From positions 1 to 25,347 of the forward strand of contig JBNJGT010000020.1 of the NCBI GenBank assembly GCA_051819765.1: a stretch of DNA of 25,347 nucleotides. The letters are read 5' to 3'. Positions 9,401 to 15,932 of this stretch are shown piece after piece. The position numbers and the translations under genes were made by a program. Below the pieces are notes generated by a model. It was not told where the DNA came from. It was given only the letters and a program-made list of their open reading frames with translations, and ran no database searches. The stretch is from JBNJGT01 sp051819765 (GTDB lineage Archaea > Nanobdellota > Nanobdellia > Woesearchaeales > JACJVW01). Each line of letters opens with the position of its first letter. Within the stretch, counting starts at the first letter, position 1.

Positions 9401-9700
9401 TTTCTCATTTTTCAACGCTAACAGTTCTTCCTTGAACCTTCGTGGATCGCTGACAAGGTTCCTTAATCGTTCCTTTGTATCCTCATTTAGGTTTACGATT
9501 ACTGGAAAAAATTTCCTTTGCCGCATAAAATTATCAAGATTTGAGTCTGTCAAGACCTGCGCTATGTCAGCTACCTGCTCTTCGGAAAGAGTTCCATCCT
9601 GCTGATGCAACTCAAGATACTTTCGCCTGATTATTTCAGCACTAGGACTGGTGCTTTCACGTATTGCCTGTTCGAGTTTTTCTTGATCGATCTGGGTCAT
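6407..9700 (-). CDS. Large cytoplasmic protein: helical head, beta-sandwich repeats, proline-rich linker, coiled-coil tail
   Basis: A 1097-residue protein with no signal peptide. Residues 1-120 are helical; about 125-175 are rich in Gln and Glu; about 240-600 look like successive Ig/Fn3-type beta-sandwich domains (strand pairs such as HRVQIVAASYNL, RHQMNLAIYSND, LTLTLEIPAGSENATIDLY). Residues about 600-700 form a Pro/Gln/Ser/Thr-rich linker. Residues about 705-835 form a globular alpha/beta domain (VQVFVIISRQGIGYAIGP, RGVILIIYHDGKVGIKVG). The rest is a long coiled coil. Only about five N-x-S/T sites occur, far fewer per length than in the surface proteins here, which supports a cytoplasmic site. 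It starts two bases after the stop of the membrane protein gene, so the two products are probably partners. Beta-sandwich arrays inside the cell are unusual. No family was recognised. Confidence 0.9.
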   Translation of the reverse strand: MTQIDQEKLEQAIRESTSPSAEIIRRKYLELHQQDGTLSEEQVADIAQVLTDSNLDNFMRQRKFFPVIVNLNEDTKERLRNLVSDPRRFKEELLALKNEKTPAQWFENTEFIDLIKQSLGLDTPAQPPRHNQTNQANQEDQIEEQAEEQAEKTFEEIKAEDERRAEQEGQFEKQFLDNLNQLISPPQGPSDAAVNKPLDGHLLRKISQDDKRNVRTLIFLFEEGRGLLESYKAGQPIDDPATDKYVYGYYDGAENTVPVPLNTRKLRKLHWERTGSHRVQIVAASYNLQSRIQDTSELRWLSVESPEAKAIDEFYKPEKIGVRAYEYYLPNEEAEVEFVTDEAQRCWVTILKDGSEIDRTNFIAVSERKIRFPIKSQAEQSLTLEFNLRSRQEDNLITETKQIKVIDPSINASMVGQPFIGEDVRIRIECDADTTNWLKERAGQIDAVLFEQGREIARKTFSSERFDGKAIDISADKFSQPGRHQMNLAIYSNDTLLLNKATPIQLNAPVVSITKVNGEEIQEKVLTRTQSSNSITLQGNTNLQKYQVAVLIDDQDTQVQFSHSHNDLTLTLEIPAGSENATIDLYHQGVLVTQDRLRIEEPPEPTQPVQPASDNPPGDTSAIQLPGGSQGSTNTGMSPVAGSPASEPAPATQTPQTPPGPQQPLDRQVTPHPEAIPQFTGQDHITTFPEPGPNLLPAYYQQMAPPKILFPVKEVEDNQRRALTFNGVEQEYGNSLLLPQNSANAHDVQLVQVFVIISRQGIGYAIGPASELTKYIYTNRFQCEIRGVILIIYHDGKVGIKVGREEHAINGPMALEEDMGQLWVRIGQTPVPMDKKYLKAAEKNLQALMHVQQEESRIQEDEAQMDISLASELQEAKNLGDFLVRLEQELQNTEHAQGIFTKQQALTTVKDKLKSFMDERVQVLKGRMDATARLEKEYLKLSEEELSELSSLHVENHFERTGNEKVTQEHNKVALKHKHKEKIKDFRTILKELKDTYKELKEQEFQLLDGLTELHNLFNKKMDLEKKISELNQEVSKLIKTENQIIGTMDKIESDEEKRRAALEELTRELPALHQMFLKSNESRAKYFIQKEANNLR

Positions 9701-9702
9701 GT

Positions 9703-11577
9703 TCAGTTATACCTTACCGTGATTGTAGGTGGTGTGTTTGGACCGGGACTTACTGTCGCTCCGGATGGGTTCGGCGCCCGTGGGTGAAGATAAAATGTCA
9801 GGGTGGTATCCCTGTGATGCTCATATGATCCACCGACTGCCCGAGTGTATTGGATAGTGTAGTAGCGATTGCGTGGATCAGAGACAGTCAGGTCGTAGCC
9901 TGTCGCTGTTTCAAGATTATTTTGGACCTGGCCATTCTGGGTCTGCGCTGTGACGTTATAGGGAGTCAAGAGATGGTGGATTCTTACGTCGATCCCATTA
10001 ATCAGGTTTCCGGTGACCGCATCCTTGCATATGATAGTCAAGCCTTCCACGGCTCTTGAAGTGAGCTGGAGTGCCGGAAAATTCTGGCTTGCTCTGACAA
10101 GCCGCGCATTGTTCTGGTTGTAAGCCAGATTGTAGCAGTTCTTGCTATCGACCGCTGCAAGATTGACCCGTTTTCCCAGTGGGATCTGGTGGAGAGTGTA
10201 TACTCCTTGGTTGTTGGGGGCAATGCCGTGCCCATTACCATTGTAGGGGATGCGATGGAATGACCCAAACGCCCAAAAAAGGAGGGGCCACTTGTATTGA
10301 ACAACGGTCCCATGAAGGCGCAAGCTCACCCGGGTTGTCAGCGTCCCGGTCTTGCCATCAGGCCAGACGCAGATGGAACCAAGATCATACGGGTTTGGCT
10401 GAGCACTGAATACCTGGTTAGGGATGAGCTTTCGCTGATAGACCCCTGAAGGGTCAGTGATCTCAAGGGTGAAGGTATGATGGATCGGGACATTGGTAAG
10501 AGAAAAACCCTGTGGAGTGGTTGTTGCAGTATGCGTTGTGGAACCATTCAGCTTTACATTGAGCTGGCTTAGAGGATATTCCTGCTTACCAGGTTTATAG
10601 ACCACTTTCCCCTGCACAGTTATCCTTGGGACATGCAGCTTGGCTTCAGACCATTTCCCCTTGTTGCCATTACTATTGACTGCCCGTATCCTGTAGCGGT
10701 ATTCCTTTGCTGGATCAAGGTTTGAATCCTGTGCAGAGGTGGCATTGATGCGACCAAAATCCTTGTCCCCTTTCCACCAGTTTTTTCCTCTGCTCTGCCT
10801 TTTTAGTTCATAATGGGTCACATCACTTTCGGGATTGGGTGACCAGCTCAATTGCACTGTGCCACCACGCTGGAGATTTGCCTGGAAGTTGTTCACAGGA
10901 CTAGGAGGGGTGCCCCACAAGTCCTTGCCCTTTTTGGCGCCGTCAGAGAGTAACTTTCCAGCACCCTTGGCCACATCCTTGCCTGAGGTGCCAAAGAACT
11001 TGAAGATGATCCCCAGGAGGCCCACTACAAGGAAAAGAGTGCCAAGCGAATACATCATGTTCGAAAAGGGGGCATCAGGGCCGGCAAGCGTGCTGTAGGT
11101 CAAAAACGCTATAGCCATCAGGAAGAAATTAAGGCCCCACTTTGGCTCATTATCCTGCTTTATGTTGTAGTAGCCGATCCCGAACACAAGAAAAGAGAAG
11201 GCTATCGCTCCAATCCAGCCAGCCCATGAGAGGACCTGTTCAACAAAAGCTGCACCATTGTATCCCACCCAATAGGCGATACCCATGGCAGCCATGAGCG
11301 CGAGGGAGCCTGCAATAACCCGGCCCTGCCTATTGGGTTGCTCTCCGGAGCCGCCAAAGACACTGACTTTCTTCAAGGCGGCACCAAAAATGCCATAGAA
11401 CACCATGTACAGGAGGATGAAGGTAATTCCAAAACGGAAGCCGGCACTATCAAGCAGACTTTCCAAGGCCTCACCAACATCACCAAGCACGTCGGCGAGG
11501 TCTCCGGTTGGAAGGGCAAGCGCACCAGGAACTAGCAGGATGAATGCAAAGAGTCCGATAAGCAAGCTACTTCTCAT
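9703..11577 (-). CDS. Polytopic membrane protein with Fn3-like and carboxypeptidase-regulatory-like domains
   Basis: A 624-residue protein. Residues 1-22 are a signal peptide (MRSSLLIGLFAFILLVPGAL). Five membrane segments follow at about 46-68, 87-107, 112-135, 146-164 and 172-193. The loops after segments 1 and 3 and the stretch after segment 5 (GKDVAKGAGKLLSDGAKKGK) are basic, so by the positive-inside rule the C-terminus lies in the cytoplasm. Residues about 227-320 form an Fn3 domain (VQLSWSPNPESDVTHYELKR ... YRYRIRAVNSNGNKGKWSEA). The rest looks like two or three carboxypeptidase-regulatory-like beta domains. Few sequons occur, in line with an inside location. The start overlaps the RHH gene by 11 bases. 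It probably anchors the downstream 1097-residue protein to the membrane. No full-length family was recognised. Confidence 0.9.
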   Translation of the reverse strand: MRSSLLIGLFAFILLVPGALALPTGDLADVLGDVGEALESLLDSAGFRFGITFILLYMVFYGIFGAALKKVSVFGGSGEQPNRQGRVIAGSLALMAAMGIAYWVGYNGAAFVEQVLSWAGWIGAIAFSFLVFGIGYYNIKQDNEPKWGLNFFLMAIAFLTYSTLAGPDAPFSNMMYSLGTLFLVVGLLGIIFKFFGTSGKDVAKGAGKLLSDGAKKGKDLWGTPPSPVNNFQANLQRGGTVQLSWSPNPESDVTHYELKRQSRGKNWWKGDKDFGRINATSAQDSNLDPAKEYRYRIRAVNSNGNKGKWSEAKLHVPRITVQGKVVYKPGKQEYPLSQLNVKLNGSTTHTATTTPQGFSLTNVPIHHTFTLEITDPSGVYQRKLIPNQVFSAQPNPYDLGSICVWPDGKTGTLTTRVSLRLHGTVVQYKWPLLFWAFGSFHRIPYNGNGHGIAPNNQGVYTLHQIPLGKRVNLAAVDSKNCYNLAYNQNNARLVRASQNFPALQLTSRAVEGLTIICKDAVTGNLINGIDVRIHHLLTPYNVTAQTQNGQVQNNLETATGYDLTVSDPRNRYYTIQYTRAVGGSYEHHRDTTLTFYLHPRAPNPSGATVSPGPNTPPTITVRYN

Positions 11578-11758
11578 TCTTTATGCGCTTTAGCTCCTCC
11601 TTATGCTCTTGAATGAACTTCTTCATGTAATTTTCGATATGCTTAGAACGCACAAGGCCAAGCTCTTCACAAAGCAATGAGAAATCCTGGTAGGTGGATT
11701 CATCTATCAAGAAGTTGAATCGACCTTTGTTTGATTTCTGCTTGGCCATGGTATACAC
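11567..11758 (-). CDS. Ribbon-helix-helix (CopG/Arc-like) DNA-binding protein
   Basis: A short protein of 60 or 63 residues. GRFNFLIDESTYQDFSLLCE gives the beta strand and first helix of an RHH fold, and LGLVRSKHIENYMKKFIQEH the second helix after the usual turn; a basic tail follows. RHH proteins bind DNA as dimers of dimers through the strand. The start may be the GTG at 11758 or the ATG at 11749 (MAKQKSNK); the TATA box at 11785-11796 gives an almost leaderless GTG or a 14-base leader for the ATG, and neither has an RBS. It is the first gene of the seven-gene operon, and repeated GTGTAT/ATACAC half-sites lie in its own promoter, so autoregulation is likely. Confidence 0.85.
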   Translation of the reverse strand: MYTMAKQKSNKGRFNFLIDESTYQDFSLLCEELGLVRSKHIENYMKKFIQEHKEELKRIKNEK

Positions 11759-11929
11759 GGATATATTAGATTCTTTACAATAATGTATATTTAAACTTTT
11801 CTAGTGTATAAATACATTTTCTTATGGTTTTTACAATATTTGTGATTCATAATACATTATTCTTATTATTATTTAATTAATTTTATGTTACTGTGTGTAT
11901 TTAACTTTATTTATAGGTATTAAATACAC
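11753..11929. promoter_or_regulatory. Cluster of GTGTAT/ATACAC half-sites, candidate RHH operators
   Basis: The divergent intergenic region is strongly AT-rich yet carries GTGTAT at 11804-11809 and 11895-11900, ATACAC at 11753-11758 and 11924-11929, and one-mismatch forms ATGTAT at 11783-11788 and ATACAT at 11812-11817 and 11852-11857. The pair at 11804-11817 makes a near-palindrome GTGTATAAATACAT. The sites surround both TATA boxes, as expected of operators for the adjacent RHH protein. That link is inferred; chance matches in AT-rich DNA are possible. Confidence 0.4.
11785..11796 (-). promoter_or_regulatory. TATA box of the seven-gene operon
   Basis: The minus strand reads GTTTAAATATAC, a good archaeal TATA box, centred 32 bases before the GTG at 11758 and 41 before the ATG at 11749. 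A second AT-rich candidate, GTATTTATACAC (11804-11815), lies just upstream and overlaps the half-site palindrome. No other promoter of similar quality is seen within the operon. Confidence 0.55.
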
Positions 11930-11936
11930 CTAAGAA

Positions 11937-11947
11937 ATATTTAAATA
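11937..11947 (+). promoter_or_regulatory. TATA box, leaderless promoter of the beta-propeller gene
   Basis: ATATTTAAATA is centred 28 bases before the ATG at 11970, with no Shine-Dalgarno sequence between. An ATACAC half-site ends eight bases upstream of the box (11929), so the regulator of the opposite operon could also act here. Confidence 0.7.
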
Positions 11948-11969
11948 GCCAGACATCCGAGAGATTGGC

Positions 11970-12944
11970 ATGAAGCGTGTCCTGAGCTTTGCGGTGGAAG
12001 GGATAGCAAGCATTCCCTGCGCGAGAGACACAAATGACGGTCAGGAATTGCTTGTCCTGGACAAGAAGAACCGCCTCAACATGCTGAAGCCCTCAGGAGA
12101 AAGAAGAGTTATTGAATTTGGGCGATCAGGCATCAGCCAGGAGGAGTTTCTTGATAGCAATGCTGTTGTTTTGAATCTTCCAGGAAAGACTACGAATGAA
12201 GGACAGGTGATTCTCGGACTGGATGACGGTCGCCTCTTAACCATTGATCGGTATGGAAGAATCCTCTGGAGATACCGAGCGAGTGGACCTGTGACCACCC
12301 CGCTTATCCATAATGGGCATGTATTTGCGGGTACCGGGGACGGAGTCATCGCACTCAAGGATGGAAGAAGATTGTGGCATTACCCCTTCGGAGATCGGGT
12401 GCTGAGCCTACAAAGGATGATTCTTGGAGATATACAATCGCTTGTCTTGGGCTGCCAAGACAATTGGGTTTACTGCCTTACCATGGGGGGAGAGCTACGA
12501 TGGAAGTACAAAACCAAAGGCATGGTTCTTGCACAGCCGCAAAAATACAGGAATATGGTCAGAATCGGATCGTTTGATGGAAATCTGTATACGTTATCGT
12601 CAAAAGGAGAACTGGTGGAGCGGCGTTTTCTTGGCTCATCAATAGTGGGTCAAACTTGCTTAACTGATGCCCATATCACGGTGACGCAGCAGAAAACCTA
12701 TGTTGATAACTCTCCATTACCCTTCAAGTCTGTCTCCGCACCCATCACTCATAAAAACAATATCATATTTGCGGGATTATGGGCTGTGCATCTTGCAGAT
12801 TCCCAGGACCCATTCAACAGGTATAAAACATACTTATTGGACCATGAGCCCATCCATGTGGCAGCGCTCCGGGACACAAATAAGGATTATATTGTCAGCA
12901 CAGAGAAAAACCACATACACCTACTGGATATATCCACCAGCTAG
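11970..12944 (+). CDS. Cytoplasmic PQQ/WD40-like beta-propeller protein
   Basis: A 324-residue protein built of short beta repeats typical of PQQ-type propellers: GRLLTIDRYGRILWRYRASG, GDGVIALKDGRRLWHYPFGD, DNWVYCLTMGGELRWKYKTK and DGNLYTLSSKGELVERRFLG, each about 40 residues. Together with the less regular ends this would fill a six- to eight-bladed ring. No signal peptide or membrane segment is present and no sequons stand out, so it is probably a cytoplasmic scaffold; PQQ enzyme function is not implied, since such enzymes are exported and carry catalytic residues not seen here. It is divergent from the RHH operon and shares its promoter region. Its 3' end overlaps the opposite coiled-coil gene by 24 bases. 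Confidence 0.87.
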   Translation: MKRVLSFAVEGIASIPCARDTNDGQELLVLDKKNRLNMLKPSGERRVIEFGRSGISQEEFLDSNAVVLNLPGKTTNEGQVILGLDDGRLLTIDRYGRILWRYRASGPVTTPLIHNGHVFAGTGDGVIALKDGRRLWHYPFGDRVLSLQRMILGDIQSLVLGCQDNWVYCLTMGGELRWKYKTKGMVLAQPQKYRNMVRIGSFDGNLYTLSSKGELVERRFLGSSIVGQTCLTDAHITVTQQKTYVDNSPLPFKSVSAPITHKNNIIFAGLWAVHLADSQDPFNRYKTYLLDHEPIHVAALRDTNKDYIVSTEKNHIHLLDISTS

Positions 12945-14276
12945 TGCAATGGCACGGTCCATGGGCATGTATTCTATCTCTCCGGCAACAAGCTTTCGGA
13001 GATACTCATCATGGTCATAGTCGGGATCTGAGCCAGCCGGCCAAAACTCGGTTTCTTCGCCAGAGGTAGCCTCGGGTTCTATGAAGAGAAAGGGTTCCCA
13101 TTGAGTATACACTCCTGCGTTTACGTCTTCATCTTGGGCCTGCCCCTGGTATTGTGCCAACTGGGTTTCAAGCTGTGCTTTTTCCTGCTGGAGCAGGTGC
13201 ACTGCATCCGACACAGTTTCATAGTCTGCATCCCAGAGACCCAGTTCATTTCCAAGCCGCATGAGCCCGTTTCTATAATTCTGATTCTCTACAGTGAGGT
13301 TATTGCACCGACGCTCCAAATCCTGATATGCCGAGAGGTCATCCTCCTGGCCGGAGGCGTCCTGACCCCTGGAGAACAACCCACGGACATAGTGTATGGG
13401 CTTGCAGGCAGTGTCTTTGATTTTTGAGAACATACCTCTTGGAGCATCTTCACCGTGGTACTGGGCCAACTGCTGTTCAAGTTGTTCTTTTTCCTGCTGC
13501 AATACGGAAATCCTTTGATCCATAGCCGCGTACTCCTGCTCAAACCTGGTGTCTCTCTCTTGCAGCTGACTGGCGTAATCCTGATTCTCCGCCCTCAGTG
13601 AATCACAGATATGCTGCAAATCGGTATGCTCTTCTTGGAGTGTCTGGTACTCTTGCTGCTTTTCAGTACATAGCGATTGCCATCGCTCTGCGGCCGCCCT
13701 GTTGGATTCAACCTGACTGGCGTAAGTCCGATTTTCTTCCCTCAGTGAATCACAGATATGCTGCAAATTGGTATGCTCTTCTTGGAGTGTCTGGTACTCT
13801 TGCTGCTTTTCAGTACATAGCGATTGCCATCGCTCTGCTGCTGCCACGTTTGACTCAACCTGCTCGGTCAAGGAGATGACCTTTGCATCATGCTCGTTTA
13901 TGATATCACCGTAACCCACGACCATATCTTCCAGGCCAGTCACGGTATCACGAATCTGAGGGAAGCTTTGGTCCACAAATTGCTTATAGACCTGATCCTT
14001 ATCTTTGAGGATATCAAGGTGGGCACCCTGAGCCTCAATTATGCCTTTTACGGTGTCTGCCAGATTCCCAGGAATCTGACTATACAGCTGATTCAGTTTT
14101 TCAGTGTCACTGAATGCGCCTGGAAACGAGAGGGAACCATAGATTCCGTTAAGCCGTTCAGCTTGTTCACAGGCATTCGCATTGAGCTCTGCAATCTTCT
14201 CTTCGAATGCAGAAAGACTTCTTTCTAAGAGATTGCTATAGCCGTGATCCCGAAGGAATTGTTCCTGCTCGTGCAT
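12921..14276 (-). CDS. Coiled-coil protein with internal 49-residue duplication
   Basis: A 451-residue, Gln/Glu-rich protein without signal peptide. After a helical N-terminal third (residues about 1-135) come two nearly identical 49-residue units beginning VESNxAAAERWQSLCTEKQQ and containing TLQEEHTxLQHICDSLR. 49 residues equals seven heptads, so the duplication keeps coiled-coil phase. A further, older repeat is seen in LQQEKEQLEQQLAQYHG and LQQEKAQLETQLAQYQG. A basic patch (GMFSKIKDTACKPIHYVRG) interrupts the coil near residue 290. The acidic C-terminus ends in DRAIALAGGYIQ. Its leaderless promoter is at 14299-14308, back to back with that of the NMD3-like gene. Function is unknown; a structural role is inferred. 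Confidence 0.87.
   Translation of the reverse strand: MHEQEQFLRDHGYSNLLERSLSAFEEKIAELNANACEQAERLNGIYGSLSFPGAFSDTEKLNQLYSQIPGNLADTVKGIIEAQGAHLDILKDKDQVYKQFVDQSFPQIRDTVTGLEDMVVGYGDIINEHDAKVISLTEQVESNVAAAERWQSLCTEKQQEYQTLQEEHTNLQHICDSLREENRTYASQVESNRAAAERWQSLCTEKQQEYQTLQEEHTDLQHICDSLRAENQDYASQLQERDTRFEQEYAAMDQRISVLQQEKEQLEQQLAQYHGEDAPRGMFSKIKDTACKPIHYVRGLFSRGQDASGQEDDLSAYQDLERRCNNLTVENQNYRNGLMRLGNELGLWDADYETVSDAVHLLQQEKAQLETQLAQYQGQAQDEDVNAGVYTQWEPFLFIEPEATSGEETEFWPAGSDPDYDHDEYLRKLVAGEIEYMPMDRAIALAGGYIQ
13566..13859. repeat. 147-bp tandem duplication, two copies
   Basis: Copies are 13566-13712 and 13713-13859. The central 100 bases (13592-13691 against 13739-13838) differ at about one position, while the edges have diverged more. 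The unit is an exact multiple of three and of the heptad, so frame and coil register are kept. Near identity at silent sites points to a recent duplication or gene conversion. Confidence 0.92.
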
Positions 14277-14298
14277 GGAAAGGCATTAATGCACTTAC

Positions 14299-14308
14299 AT
14301 TTATAAAC
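14299..14308 (-). promoter_or_regulatory. TATA box, leaderless promoter of the coiled-coil gene at 14276
   Basis: The minus strand reads GTTTATAAAT, centred about 28 bases before the ATG at 14276, with no ribosome site between. Confidence 0.65.
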
Positions 14309-14342
14309 TTTGCCCCTTGCTAGTGATAAAGGCTTCGGAAAA

Positions 14343-14353
14343 CTATTAAATAC
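14343..14353 (+). promoter_or_regulatory. TATA box, leaderless promoter of the NMD3-like gene
   Basis: CTATTAAATAC is centred 27 bases before the ATG at 14375, without a Shine-Dalgarno sequence. It supports this ATG as the true start of the short NMD3-like protein. Confidence 0.65.
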
Positions 14354-14374
14354 CAGCGGAAATCCCTACCGGTT

Positions 14375-14818
14375 ATGAAGCCTTCAAACTACTATGAGGG
14401 AATACTGCAACTACGGGACGTCAGTCAGGAGTTGCTTGATTACTGTGAAGAGAATATTCCTGAAGAATATGTAGCGTATGTGAAGAAGGCAAAAAACGGC
14501 TATGATTTCTACATGAAGAACAACCGGTTTCTTGCCAGTTTCGGCAAATCGATTCAACAACACTTCTCAGGTGAACTGAAAAAGACAGCCACCCTGCACA
14601 CCAGGGATACGAAAAGCAACAAGGACCTGTATCGCCTGACCGTCCTGTTCCGGGAATATGCAATCTCCAAAGGAGAACTGGTTGAATTGAAAGGAGAAGA
14701 GTATGAAGTGCTCTCCATCAATAAGAAAATTCACCTGAAAAACACGCAGACTGGCAAGAAAATGCAGATCAGCTTTGAAGATTACCGAAAGCTGCGGGGT
14801 CAGCGAGTTCGCCGGTAG
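14375..14818 (+). CDS. NMD3-like protein lacking the N-terminal zinc ribbons
   Basis: A 147-residue protein matching the part of archaeal NMD3 that follows the zinc ribbons. It opens with NYYEGILQLR, continues with NGYDFYMKNNRFLASFGKSI and a GELKKTATLHTRD...YRLTVLFRE core, and ends in a small beta domain (KGELVELKGEEYEVLSINKK). NMD3 is the 60S export adaptor in eukaryotes and is thought to act in large-subunit maturation in archaea. The usual N-terminal CxxC pairs are absent; only one Cys is present (residue 29). The TATA box 27 bases upstream argues that the short form is genuine rather than a mis-called start. It overlaps the opposite DUF460 gene by 19 bases at its 3' end. Family call is from remembered motifs. 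Confidence 0.75.
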   Translation: MKPSNYYEGILQLRDVSQELLDYCEENIPEEYVAYVKKAKNGYDFYMKNNRFLASFGKSIQQHFSGELKKTATLHTRDTKSNKDLYRLTVLFREYAISKGELVELKGEEYEVLSINKKIHLKNTQTGKKMQISFEDYRKLRGQRVRR

Positions 14819-15906
14819 TCGTCAACAATCTGCTGGAGCAGGTTATGTTTGCCGAGGGCTTTCTTGAAATCTCCTTTCTCCAGAAGCAGAAAGTAGGGAT
14901 GATCATTGAGGAAGTCCACAGTGCTCTCTGAGATGTAAACTGCCCTGAGGTCAGGCTTGCTGGGAGCAATGACTGTCACCTCACGGGTTTCGAGGGCATC
15001 TTTGGTTGTCTTGGATATTATCTTCGGATTCCGGACATACAAGACATCACCCTTTCCGATGCAAAGGAATGATTTTTTCTGTAGTTCCTTGGAGCTCAGA
15101 TCCTCAAGGACCTTGACAAGCACTCTTCCCCGTGATTGTATCAGAACCTCCATGAGCTTATCGTAATTGGCCTTACGTTTCTGTTTCTCTTTTTTGAGGC
15201 GCTGGTTGGAGTTCTTGAGAGTCTTGATGCTTCGCTCCTTTTTTTGTATCTCAACCCCTTTGTCTTTTTGCTGCAGATGGTTTGTGATCTTTCGCTGGGT
15301 ATCCGCCTCTTCTTTGGTTTTTGCCAGTCTTTTCTGCAAAGCGGTGTTTTGTAGCTTGAGGTCCCTGATCTGTTCGTACAGATCTCTTAGGGACGGTTCT
15401 TTTTGCGGTGTATGCACAACCTCGTGGATGACCTTTGTTTCAGGCTTTTCGGGTTGCGTCACAATGTGCTTTGCCTGATGTATGCTGAAATCATGCTTTA
15501 TGACCAGCGTAATGATCTCAGGCTCAGTAGTCTGCCGCAGAATCTTTGTTAGTTGTGACTGGATCTGCCTGAAGGCGTAATAGGCAGACGCGAGGGCATC
15601 CATCTCGTGGTCGTTTTCAACGTGCGCATCACCAACCAAGGCGCGTTTCTCACGCACGAGCAGGTCATGAGGGGGTGATTTTAGCCTTGCACCTGTCTTG
15701 ATCGCAAACTTGTTGACGAATTCGGGCACATCTTTCTTGTCACACCCCACAATCAGGGGTATGCCGTGCTCGATGACCTGGGTGATGAGAGCATTAAGCC
15801 CTTTCTTGCGTTGAGAATCCAGCAGCAGCAGCTCCTTGTGGATTGAGAGGATGGCAACCGCGGTGGTGGTGCCCGGGTCAATGCCGACAATGATTGGAGG
15901 CTTCAT
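14800..15906 (-). CDS. DUF460 (COG2433) RNase H-fold protein, predicted nuclease
   Basis: A 368-residue protein. Residues 1-115 form the RuvC/YqgF-like RNase H fold: VGIDPGTTTAVAIL with the first catalytic Asp at about residue 10, VGCDKKDVPEFVNKFAIKTG, and an acidic helix VENDHEMDALASAYYAF near 97-113. A coiled coil follows (about 165-240; LQNTALQKRLAKTKEEADTQ), then a C-terminal beta domain (RGRVLVKVLEDL ... GDVLYVRNP). Archaeal members are often longer, so this is a short version. Structure-specific nuclease activity is predicted for the family; the acidic residues look intact. It converges on the NMD3-like gene. The start ATG at 15906 agrees with the family N-terminus. Confidence 0.88.
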   Translation of the reverse strand: MKPPIIVGIDPGTTTAVAILSIHKELLLLDSQRKKGLNALITQVIEHGIPLIVGCDKKDVPEFVNKFAIKTGARLKSPPHDLLVREKRALVGDAHVENDHEMDALASAYYAFRQIQSQLTKILRQTTEPEIITLVIKHDFSIHQAKHIVTQPEKPETKVIHEVVHTPQKEPSLRDLYEQIRDLKLQNTALQKRLAKTKEEADTQRKITNHLQQKDKGVEIQKKERSIKTLKNSNQRLKKEKQKRKANYDKLMEVLIQSRGRVLVKVLEDLSSKELQKKSFLCIGKGDVLYVRNPKIISKTTKDALETREVTVIAPSKPDLRAVYISESTVDFLNDHPYFLLLEKGDFKKALGKHNLLQQIVDDYRRTR

Positions 15907-15921
15907 CGTAGGATCAGGTTA

Positions 15922-15932
15922 CCTTTTTTATC
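15922..15932 (-). promoter_or_regulatory. Possible weak TATA-like element for the DUF460 gene
   Basis: The minus strand has TGATAAAAAAG about 22 bases before the ATG at 15906, a little closer than the 27-30 bases seen at the other leaderless genes. No better candidate was found nearby. Confidence 0.3.

Noticed and set aside
11970..12944. PQQ-dependent dehydrogenase
   Set aside because: The propeller repeats match in style, but there is no signal peptide and no catalytic or cofactor residues can be identified.
13566..13859. CRISPR-like or satellite array
   Set aside because: There are only two copies, they are in frame inside a coding gene, and no spacers exist.
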